DNA of 64,000 bases, taken from Candidatus Gastranaerophilales bacterium. Lineage in GTDB: Bacteria; Cyanobacteriota; Vampirovibrionia; Gastranaerophilales; Gastranaerophilaceae. The notes under the pieces were generated by a model. It was not told the origin of the DNA. It was given only the letters and a program-made list of their open reading frames with translations, and ran no database searches. The DNA lies in contig CALUVR010000010.1 in NCBI GenBank assembly GCA_944324285.1, forward strand, positions 1 to 64,000, in the 5' to 3' direction. Below, one piece after another: positions 50,541-57,126 of the stretch (its first letter is position 1; the number at the start of each line of letters is the position of its first letter). The position numbers and the translations under genes are program-made.

Positions 50541-51443
50541 ATGGGTGATGAAAAAACAATAAAAATTTTATTTTTCGGGGATCTGGTCGGCAAACCGGGA
50601 AGGTATGCCGTACGAGATTTTTTGAACGGAGAATTTACACCTCACCAGACCTCCGCACAGCCCAATGGCTTCCCTATCCCGCAAGATGCGGGGGAAGATT
50701 TCAACCCCTCACCCCTCACCCATCACCCTTCACCTTTTGTAATTGCCAATGTTGAAAACGCCTCCCACGGGTTCGGGCTGACTGAAAAAAATTATAATGA
50801 TATCTCAGGCTACGGGGTTGACTGTATGACATCAGGCAACCATATCTGGGATAAGAGAGATATTTTTAACTACATCGAAAATGCCGAAAAACTTCTGCGT
50901 CCTATTAATTATCCTAAAGGTTCCGCCGGCACCGGCAGCCGTATTTTTGAAAAAAACGGAGTAAAAATCGGAGTCATAAGCGTTTTAGGCAGAGTTTTCA
51001 TGAACCTTGTGGATTCCCAGTGGGATATCGTAAAAGACGAAGTGAAAAGGATTAAAGAAATTACGCCGATTGTAGTGATAGATTTTCATGCAGAAGCAAC
51101 GGCAGAAAAAATTTGTTTTGGAAGATACTGTTCAGAACTCGGCGTAAGTGCATTTTTTGGAACACATACCCATGTTCAAACAGCAGACGAAAGTATTATT
51201 AACAATATGGGATATATTACAGATGCAGGATTTTGCGGGGCATCAGACAGCGTAATCGGTATGGATTATAAAACATCACTTAACCGGTTCCTGACATCTA
51301 TCCCGGAACGTTACGACGTAGCAGACAGCGCAGAAACCCAAATTAATGCGGTTGAAGTCGAAATTGAAAAAGATACGGGCTATGCTGTTGCTATAAGAAG
51401 AATTTTTTGTAGTAGATATGAAGAAAAGGAACCAAGTCAATGA
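50541..51443 (+). CDS. ymdB: YmdB-family metallophosphoesterase with repeat-derived insertion
   Basis: 300 residues from the ATG at 50541 (AGAGGAA upstream). The metallophosphoesterase fold shows FFGDLVGKPGR, NVENASHGFGLTE, TSGNHIWDKRD, DFHAEATAEK and GTHTHVQTADE. B. subtilis YmdB hydrolyses cyclic nucleotides and affects multicellular behaviour. Between the first helix and VIANVEN (residues ~32-65) there is an extra stretch rich in Pro/His/Asn, absent from the family pattern, encoded by the genome-wide CCTCACCC...CACCCTTCACC repeat. The gene follows rny as in Bacillus. The stop overlaps the next gene by 4 nt. Confidence 0.9.
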   Translation: MGDEKTIKILFFGDLVGKPGRYAVRDFLNGEFTPHQTSAQPNGFPIPQDAGEDFNPSPLTHHPSPFVIANVENASHGFGLTEKNYNDISGYGVDCMTSGNHIWDKRDIFNYIENAEKLLRPINYPKGSAGTGSRIFEKNGVKIGVISVLGRVFMNLVDSQWDIVKDEVKRIKEITPIVVIDFHAEATAEKICFGRYCSELGVSAFFGTHTHVQTADESIINNMGYITDAGFCGASDSVIGMDYKTSLNRFLTSIPERYDVADSAETQINAVEVEIEKDTGYAVAIRRIFCSRYEEKEPSQ

Positions 51444-52294
51444 AAACGGATTTACACATCCACACCTATTATTCAGACGGGGTGTTCTCACCCGAAAAAA
51501 TAGTTGATACGGCGATAGACGTCGGGCTTCAGGTAATAGCACTGACCGATCACGATAATATTCTGTCGTACGGCGTGGCTAAAGATTACCTGAAAAAACA
51601 AGGAATAGAAGATAAACTTGAAATTATTCAGGGTGTAGAAATAAATACACTTTATAAAAATTATGAAGTGCATATTCTCGGGTATTTTATGGACACATCT
51701 AACAGCGATTTTCAAAACTTATTGAAAGTTCAGCAGCAGGCAAGGGTTAAGCAGACAAAAGAAATTATCGCGCTCCTTGCAAAAAAAGAAGGTATAAAAA
51801 TAAAATACGAAGATATTGTAAAACAGGTTGCGGAAGGCGGAAGTATCGGGCGCCCGCATATTGCAAAAGCGATTACAAATGCCGGCGGAACTTCAAACGT
51901 TATGGAGGCTTATGCAAAATATATCCACGATGATTCTCCTGTTTACGTTCGAAGAAAAACTGTCAGCCCGCATGATGCTGTAGAAATAATATACGACGCA
52001 GGCGGAATACCTGTTATTGCGCACCCGCACGATATTGATATCGCTGAAAGCCTTATTAAAGAATTAATGTCCTACGGACTCAGAGGCATTGAAGCTTACC
52101 ACAGAAAACATTCTCCTGCCTGCGTGGAATACTTCTCCTCAATGGCTGAAGAACTTGGACTAATTGTAACAGGAGGTTCAGATTTCCACGCGCCGAACAT
52201 AATGAACGGACAAATTATTTTAGGCAAAAATTTCGTTCCGGAATGGATTTATGATAAACTTATGCAGGAAAAAAGAATAATGGATATGGCATAA
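51440..52294 (+). CDS. PHP-domain phosphoesterase (RNase AM/TrpH-like)
   Basis: 284 residues. The PHP signature is at the start: KTDLHIHTYYSDGVFSPEKIVDTAIDVGLQVIALTDHDN, followed by EINTLYKNYEVHILGYF, GRPHIAKAI, GGIPVIAHPHDIDIAES and TGGSDFHAP. These are the trinuclear metal ligands of the YciV/TrpH (RNase AM) group, which trims 5' ends of RNA, notably 5S and 23S rRNA, or hydrolyses pAp-like nucleotides. Coupled by 4-nt overlap to ymdB and downstream of RNase Y, so the operon is centred on RNA turnover. Confidence 0.9.
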   Translation: MKTDLHIHTYYSDGVFSPEKIVDTAIDVGLQVIALTDHDNILSYGVAKDYLKKQGIEDKLEIIQGVEINTLYKNYEVHILGYFMDTSNSDFQNLLKVQQQARVKQTKEIIALLAKKEGIKIKYEDIVKQVAEGGSIGRPHIAKAITNAGGTSNVMEAYAKYIHDDSPVYVRRKTVSPHDAVEIIYDAGGIPVIAHPHDIDIAESLIKELMSYGLRGIEAYHRKHSPACVEYFSSMAEELGLIVTGGSDFHAPNIMNGQIILGKNFVPEWIYDKLMQEKRIMDMA

Positions 52295-52297
52295 ATT

Positions 52298-52927
52298 ATG
52301 AAATTGAAAAGATTTTGGAAAGCAGAATATTCTATAACTCTTATTGTATTGTTTGCATTTATACTTTTATTTATACCGGTATCGCTCCATTCAACAATGC
52401 AGGCAAAATTCATAAGGCGCTGGAACGATTGCTACAACCGTGTTTCTTATATGAAAGACGTTATTTCAAAACAGGAAAAATCAGATATTTTAAAAAGCTT
52501 CAAAAGAGCGCACAATGAGGATGACAGAGAACATATTATTATAAATCTTGTTAAACCGTATTTTCGATTAAACGAAGAAAAATTTCCTAAACATTATCAC
52601 CCTAAATATATGAATAAAGAAAAAGTAAAACCATCTGATTATTACTATTTTGATGAAATTTACTATACACAAAACAAAATCATAGTCGGGATTAAGGATA
52701 TTGATGATCCGAAGGATCCGATGTTTATGATGATGTTTGATATCAACGGAATAATCCCGCCAAACACATGGGGAAAAGATATTTTCGGCGCAAAAATCTA
52801 CGAGGACAGAGTTGAACCTTTCTGTAAATCGGATAACCTTGACGGAATAAGAAATGATTGTTCACCTTACGGATCAGGGATTTGCTGTTCTTATTACTAC
52901 AAAATCGGAGGAAATTTCGTTGACTAA
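52298..52927 (+). CDS. Pilin-like secreted protein
   Basis: 209 residues. A basic N-terminus then one hydrophobic span (ITLIVLFAFILLFIPVSL) and a long amphipathic helix, the layout of type IV pilins and pseudopilins. The C-terminal part has FDINGIIPPNTWGKDIFGAKIYEDRVEPFCKSDNLDGIRNDC, then SGICCSYYYKIGGNFVD, resembling the D-x-N-G...N-x-x-G-x-D-x-F pattern of pseudopilins in Melainabacteria, with four Cys. The usual prepilin GFTLIE cleavage motif is absent, so this may be a divergent or non-processed member. It sits 3 nt after the PHP gene and overlaps the LOG gene. Confidence 0.55.
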   Translation: MKLKRFWKAEYSITLIVLFAFILLFIPVSLHSTMQAKFIRRWNDCYNRVSYMKDVISKQEKSDILKSFKRAHNEDDREHIIINLVKPYFRLNEEKFPKHYHPKYMNKEKVKPSDYYYFDEIYYTQNKIIVGIKDIDDPKDPMFMMMFDINGIIPPNTWGKDIFGAKIYEDRVEPFCKSDNLDGIRNDCSPYGSGICCSYYYKIGGNFVD

Positions 52928-53516
52928 AAAGATTTGTGTATTTGCCTCATCATGTAATTATCTTGAAAAAAGCTACTATGAATGTGCCGAACTTCTAGGA
53001 ACACTACTTGCTAAATCAGGATTTTCTCTTGTGTATGGAGGAAGTTCACTCGGGTTAATGTGGGCTTGTGCATCAAAAGTAAAAGAAAACGGCGGAAAAA
53101 TTTATGGAGTTATGCCTGAGAAATTATACAATATGGGGGTTTCAACTGATGAATGCGTAGACCTTACAATAACTCCTTGTATGCGCACAAGAAAAGCCAA
53201 AATGGATGAATTATCAGACGGGCTGATTGCACTTCCGGGAGGCTTCGGTACATTGGAAGAATTATCCGAAATGATTGTTCAAAAACAGCTTGGCTATAAT
53301 AATAAACCAATTGTAATTCTAAATCACAACGGTTTTTACGATAAATTAACGGAATTTTTTAATGTAATAATTGAAGAAAACTTCGCAAACAGACAACTTT
53401 CGGAAGGTTTGTACTTTGTTGCCCAAACGCCGGAAGAGGCTGTGCAATATCTTTTGGATTACGATTATTCCGCAAAAACTGATAACTTGCGCAAAGAACT
53501 TTTATATAAAAGATAG
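52920..53516 (+). CDS. LOG family protein (TIGR00730-type)
   Basis: 199 residues starting at a TTG at 52920 with GGAGG 8 nt upstream; an earlier in-frame start at 52854 would lie deep in the preceding gene. The Rossmann fold has SLVYGGSSLGLMW, CMRTRKAKMDELSDGLIALPGGFGTLEELSEMI with the PGGxGTxxE signature and catalytic Arg/Glu, and PIVILNHNGFYDKL. LOG proteins hydrolyse nucleoside 5'-monophosphates such as cytokinin precursors. It overlaps the pilin-like gene by 8 nt and ends the rny-ymdB-PHP operon. Confidence 0.9.
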   Translation: MTKKICVFASSCNYLEKSYYECAELLGTLLAKSGFSLVYGGSSLGLMWACASKVKENGGKIYGVMPEKLYNMGVSTDECVDLTITPCMRTRKAKMDELSDGLIALPGGFGTLEELSEMIVQKQLGYNNKPIVILNHNGFYDKLTEFFNVIIEENFANRQLSEGLYFVAQTPEEAVQYLLDYDYSAKTDNLRKELLYKR

Positions 53517-53527
53517 GAGATTGATAT

Positions 53528-54374
53528 ATGCAAAAGCCGTTTATAGCTTCATTTCTAAGACGGGGGGGGGGGCAAATATTCCCGCCACCACAATGTTTCC
53601 GAAAAACTTCTGGTGCATTTGCACTTATTTTATATTGATCAAACGGATTTTTTTATATCAAAACTGCAAAACATTTCCGGAATTGATTTCGATTTATATG
53701 TCACAATGAACTTCAAAAATTCCGAAATTGAACAAAAAATTCTCTCATTTAAACCCGATGCCAAAATAATTATTGTCCCGAATACAGGCTATGACGTTTA
53801 CCCGTTTATTTACGTTTTACAAAATATAAATATTGATAGTTATGATTATATTTTAAAAATTCACACAAAACACAATATCAAAGACAGAAACAAAATATTA
53901 AAACCGCTGCTATGGAGTAAAACTAATTTTCAAAAATTACTAAATAAAATGATTAACAATAAAGATATCGGGATTATAGGGCATAAAGTGCAGGAGATTT
54001 ACGGCGGCTCTCCTGAAGAAAATGAAGTTTTAAACCCGCTTTTAGAAAAACTCAAAATACCTGCACATAAATATCATCACTTCATTCCCGGAACAATGTT
54101 TTTAATAAGAACTAACCAGTTAAAATTTCTTTTAAAAATCCAATTTAGAGAAGCAGATTTCAAAACTTCAACCGAATTAAAAACAAAAGATTACGGAACT
54201 CTAGCTCATACTCTGGAAAGAGTTTTCGGCATAATCACAGAATACAAAGGATTTATCATAGCAGATATGAAAAATCCGATCGAAAGATTTTTAAATAAAC
54301 TAATTATCACAAGAAATCTGCCTGAATATAAGTTGATAAATATTCTGGGAATTAAACTAAAAATAAAACGTTGA
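53528..54374 (+). pseudogene. RgpF-like glycosyltransferase, off-frame at a G11 tract
   Basis: An AGGAG site lies before the ATG at 53528 (MQKPFIASFLR), then a run of eleven G (53562-53572). As sequenced, this frame stops soon after. In the frame that would follow a G10 or G13 tract the reading is GKYSRHHNVSEKLLVHLHLFYIDQ, then DFFISKL, FDLYVTMN, NTGYDVYPFIYVLQ, YILKIHTKHN and HFIPGTMFLIRTNQL, to a TGA at 54372. That is the pattern of rhamnan synthesis protein F (RgpF, PF05045), a glycosyltransferase family for surface polysaccharide. Either this is a slipped-strand phase-variable gene caught in the OFF state, or the homopolymer was miscounted. The uninterrupted part begins at a GTG at 53613. 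Confidence 0.7.
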
Positions 54375-54380
54375 ATAATC

Positions 54381-54408
54381 TTGACTTTGAGAATTAATAT
54401 GCTAATAT
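54381..54408 (+). promoter_or_regulatory. Promoter of the attenuator leader
   Basis: TTGACT (54381-54386) and TAATAT (54403-54408), 16 nt apart. Transcription would begin about 20 nt before the leader peptide ATG. Confidence 0.6.
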
Positions 54409-54434
54409 AAATTACGCAAAGGAAACTGTAATTT

Positions 54435-54509
54435 ATGTCACACTTAAATTCAAATGCTCAATCTTGGTGGCGCCTGTCTGAAGAGACAGGGAATTTAAGC
54501 TGGCAATAA
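54435..54509 (+). CDS. Leader peptide with tandem Trp codons
   Basis: 24 residues, ATG at 54435 with AAGGA 10 nt upstream. The middle reads SWWRLSEET with two adjacent Trp codons, and a third Trp lies near the end (LSWQ). A hairpin CCTGTCT-GAAG-AGACAGG (54473-54490) begins right after the Trp codons, and a terminator follows at 54532-54569. This is the arrangement of a Trp-responsive leader peptide (trpL type) that times ribosome stalling. Confidence 0.6.
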   Translation: MSHLNSNAQSWWRLSEETGNLSWQ

Positions 54510-54569
54510 TATCTGATATTGTTCTTAAATAAAAAATGACCTGTACTCTTTATGTGCAGGTCATTTTTT
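54473..54569 (+). promoter_or_regulatory. Trp-type transcription attenuator
   Basis: Hairpin 1:2 is CCTGTCT/AGACAGG (54473-54490). The 3' arm ACAGG can instead pair with CCTGT in the 5' arm of the terminator (54540-54544), giving an antiterminator 2:3. The terminator 3:4 is AAAAATGACCTG paired with CAGGTCATTTTT (54532-54569). Together with the leader peptide this is a complete classical attenuator. The gene after it (54616-55785) is a tagged membrane protein, not a trp biosynthesis gene. Confidence 0.6.
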
Positions 54570-54615
54570 GTGACTTCACCCCACGCCGCAGTCAGATATT
54601 ATGGAGAAATTACAG

Positions 54616-55785
54616 ATGAAAACAGATAAAATTACCTTTACAAATTCAAATATAGGATTAGGATTAAAAACTGCCGCAAAAATCGTAAGCATTCAAGAAG
54701 GCGGTGCAGGATTATCAAATATAAGATTTATTCAGGATACGGCAACAGGTTTAATTCCGAAAGCAGTCTTTGCAAGGAGTCTGGCTGATTTGAGCGAAAA
54801 TTCTTTTCTTGAACTTTCTGAATCAGTTCTTGTTTACTACTGTCCTGCACTGCTCGGAAAGATTTTCAAAAATATTTACGCAAAAAATATTTCGCCTGAT
54901 ATGAAAAATTTTATCACAACACCTGCAGCGGAACTTTTGAAAAAAGGCGGAAAATATAAACCGCTTATGCCAGTAAAAGCAGCAATCGCACTTGGAGCTT
55001 TTGCTATCCCTTTAATTGAATTTACGCTGAATTACATTAAAAATCTTATGACATTGAAGGTTTTCAAACAGGGGAACTTTGAAAATATCGCAAACCTTAA
55101 TAAAGATAAAAATATTGATAAAAATTTTAACTCAAAAGTAGAAAAAAGTGCGAAGAAAAATATCCTTTCAGCAGCAGGGATTTATGCAGGATGCCTAGGA
55201 CTAGGTGCACTTCTTGCCTCAAAAGGTAAAAATTCAAAAACTCTTCAAAATATCTCGGAAACAATCCTTGCTCCGGGGACAAAATTCTTTAAAAATAATA
55301 AGAAAAAAGCTGATTTTGTGAACAGATATTTCAGCATAGATTTTGCGGACAACAACGGTAAATTCGCCCTCAGCAAGGGGCAGTTGACGTCGTGCGTTCT
55401 GGTCGGCGGAGCAGGATATTTCGGAGCCTCAAAAGACAGAGGAAAACAAAATTTCTTAGAAACTCTTTTCCGCTTCCCGCTCGTCGGCTTTTACATAATC
55501 TGCGGCAACGAACTTCTTGAAAAAGGATTCCGCAAACTCTTATACAAAAAGAACAAATGCCGCGATTTAATCAACGAAAAATTAGAAGTTCCGCAATTAA
55601 AAGATTTGAAAAAAATCGCACTGAAAAAAGGCGGTAATTTCGATGAAGTTTACAAAAAATTACTAAAACAAAAATGTCTGATAGCAGGAATACCACTATT
55701 ATTCGGGATTGGTGTAATGGGATTTTTCATCGCTGGAACCTCAAACCTTTTCACCAAATATAGATACAATAGAGAAAAGCAATGA
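54616..55785 (+). CDS. Tagged membrane protein (TFTNSN motif)
   Basis: 389 residues from the ATG at 54616 (GGAGA 9-10 nt upstream; an earlier ATG at 54601 adds five residues). MKTDKITFTNSNIGLGLKTAA carries the F-x-N tag. Hydrophobic segments occur near PVKAAIALGAFAIPLIEFTL, ILSAAGIYAGCLGLGALLA, FALSKGQLTSCVLVGGAGYFGAS, FRFPLVGFYIICGNELL and CLIAGIPLLFGIGVMGFFIAGT. The loops are Lys-rich. No enzymatic motif or known family. It resembles the tagged membrane proteins at 7972 and 38903. It is the gene immediately downstream of the Trp-type attenuator. Confidence 0.7.
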   Translation: MKTDKITFTNSNIGLGLKTAAKIVSIQEGGAGLSNIRFIQDTATGLIPKAVFARSLADLSENSFLELSESVLVYYCPALLGKIFKNIYAKNISPDMKNFITTPAAELLKKGGKYKPLMPVKAAIALGAFAIPLIEFTLNYIKNLMTLKVFKQGNFENIANLNKDKNIDKNFNSKVEKSAKKNILSAAGIYAGCLGLGALLASKGKNSKTLQNISETILAPGTKFFKNNKKKADFVNRYFSIDFADNNGKFALSKGQLTSCVLVGGAGYFGASKDRGKQNFLETLFRFPLVGFYIICGNELLEKGFRKLLYKKNKCRDLINEKLEVPQLKDLKKIALKKGGNFDEVYKKLLKQKCLIAGIPLLFGIGVMGFFIAGTSNLFTKYRYNREKQ

Positions 55786-55809
55786 TACACCATTAATTGA
55801 CCTTGTAAC

Positions 55810-56094
55810 TTATTTACCCGACTTTTTAACCAGAGCACTCACACCGGCATAAGTTCCGGCACCGAGCGCAAGAATTGCATTAATCGCAAAAGAATTTTTG
55901 GTAGGAGATGATGAGAATTTTACCTTTCTGGAAAGGTAATCAAGTCCTACCCCGAACCCGAACCAGCCGCCGGCTGTTGTTAAGCCGGATTTGACAGGGT
56001 TAGGATGAGTAACCGCAGCACCTTTTGGCGCGCTGTTTTTCGCAGCACAAAAAGTCTGAGGGGTATTAAAGCTATTTATATTGGAAATTCTCAT
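55810..56094 (-). CDS. Small tagged membrane protein (TFCAAK motif)
   Basis: 94 residues. MRISNINSFNTPQTFCAAKNSAPKG begins with the tag, followed by Gly-rich hydrophobic segments (SGLTTAGGWFGFGVGLDYLS, FAINAILALGAGTYAGVSALV). Such Gly/Ala-rich helices resemble those of the larger tagged membrane proteins. On the minus strand a perfect TTGACA (56129-56124), 17 nt, ATAATA (56106-56101) ends 6 nt before the ATG with no Shine-Dalgarno, so the mRNA is probably leaderless. Function unknown. Confidence 0.7.
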   Translation of the reverse strand: MRISNINSFNTPQTFCAAKNSAPKGAAVTHPNPVKSGLTTAGGWFGFGVGLDYLSRKVKFSSSPTKNSFAINAILALGAGTYAGVSALVKKSGK

Positions 56095-56100
56095 ATCTAC

Positions 56101-56129
56101 TATTATTCCAATTCAAAAATTCATGTCAA
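56101..56129 (-). promoter_or_regulatory. Promoter of the 94-residue tagged protein, leaderless start
   Basis: TTGACA, 17 nt, ATAATA on the minus strand, then 6 nt to the ATG at 56094. This is the best -35 match among the leaderless-type promoters in the window. Confidence 0.65.
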
Positions 56130-56169
56130 GCGGGCGGGATAATATAAAAAACAAAACGAGGAATGTTTG

Positions 56170-56330
56170 ACCACTTCCCTGCTCGGGCAGGGCTAGGGTA
56201 TGGAAACAGTCACCGCACTTAACCGTTCCCCATCCCAACCTTCCCCAAGTCGGGGAAGGAGTATGGAGGGATAGGATTTGATAATTTATTCCCTCCCCTG
56301 TTCGGGGAGGGCAGGGTGGGGAATTCTGGA
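56170..56330. repeat. Palindromic intergenic repeats
   Basis: Three hairpin-forming GC-rich motifs: CCCTGCTCGGGCAGGG (56177-56192), CCTTCCCCAAGTCGGGGAAGG, and CCCTCCCCTGTTCGGGGAGGG. They lie between the tagged protein gene and tRNA-Leu and are of the same general type as other repeats in the window. Confidence 0.6.
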
Positions 56331-56348
56331 AGAAATTTTTTATATATA

Positions 56349-56377
56349 AAAAAGAGAGGATTAAAACCTCTCTTTTT
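56349..56377 (-). terminator. Terminator after tRNA-Leu
   Basis: On the minus strand AAGAGAGG pairs with CCTCTCTT around TTTTAAT, followed by T4. It begins 3 nt after the encoded CCA of tRNA-Leu. Confidence 0.8.
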
Positions 56378-56379
56378 TA

Positions 56380-56464
56380 TGGTGTCCGGGATGGGACTTG
56401 AACCCACATAGATTTCTCCACATGAACCTGAATCATGCGCGTCTACCAATTCCGCCACCCAGAC
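56380..56464 (-). tRNA. tRNA-Leu (anticodon CAG)
   Basis: 85 nt including an encoded CCA. Acceptor GTCTGGG/CCCGGAC, long variable arm (TGGAGAAATCTATG), T loop TTCAAGT and anticodon loop TTCAGGT giving CAG. The D arm holds GCGG...AATTGGTAGACGC. The gene directly upstream (56488-57087) is on the same strand. Confidence 0.95.
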
Positions 56465-56487
56465 ACAATCTTTATTCTGTTTTCAAC

Positions 56488-57087
56488 TTACTTCACTGCT
56501 CTGAAAAATTCTTCCGAGATTAATTGTGAGTATTTGTCTTTTTCGTTTGCTGATATCAAAAGTCTGTTTTCACCATCCTTTGTTTCAGCTACTGATATAA
56601 TACCAGAAACATCCCCGATTGGCAACTTGCTAATTTTTGCATTAAATCTTACGTATGGCACACTTGCCCCGTATGAATACATTGTGCCTTTTTTTGTGAC
56701 CTGCAGATCCTCTACGGATAATGCCTGATACTTTACTTTCCCTGTAACTTCTTTTAACTTTTCCTCTATATTTGCACTCTGCAAATCCGCCTTCGTTAAA
56801 AGAGGTTTTTTATTGGAATCAACTATTATAAGCTTCTGCCCGGAGGCTTTGTGCTCAGCGACAACCCCGTTATATCCGAACATGCCTGTAGCTTTTTCAA
56901 GTTCAAATTCCTCGTTAATGCCTGAGAAATCTCCAACTTTTTTAGCACGTTCAAGAATTGTCTCCTGAGACGGGTTAAACCACTGAGAACAATATTTCAT
57001 TACAAGCTCTTTCCCACCGAGTGACAAAAAACCGACAATCGCCAGTGCAAGAATTACAGCTCTTATTAAATTTTTTAAACATCCCAT
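56488..57087 (-). CDS. Membrane-anchored hypothetical protein
   Basis: 199 residues. One N-terminal span (LIRAVILALAIVGFLSLGG), then a polar extracytoplasmic or cytosolic domain of mixed alpha/beta (ILERAKKVGDFSGINEEFELEKA, GQKLIIVDSNKKPLLTKADLQ, YVRFNAKISKLPIGDVSGIISVAETKDGENRLLIS). I do not recognise the family. AGAGGAT precedes the ATG. It is divergent from mutS. Confidence 0.65.
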   Translation of the reverse strand: MGCLKNLIRAVILALAIVGFLSLGGKELVMKYCSQWFNPSQETILERAKKVGDFSGINEEFELEKATGMFGYNGVVAEHKASGQKLIIVDSNKKPLLTKADLQSANIEEKLKEVTGKVKYQALSVEDLQVTKKGTMYSYGASVPYVRFNAKISKLPIGDVSGIISVAETKDGENRLLISANEKDKYSQLISEEFFRAVK

Positions 57088-57126
57088 ATTGACATCCTCT
57101 TTTCATGCTATAATTTTATTATAGTT

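Noticed and set aside
53371-53709. Alternative frame across the G11 tract (112 residues)
   Set aside because: It overlaps the LOG gene out of frame and continues with Ile/Phe/Cys-rich residues that match no family; the RgpF-like frame is clearly better.
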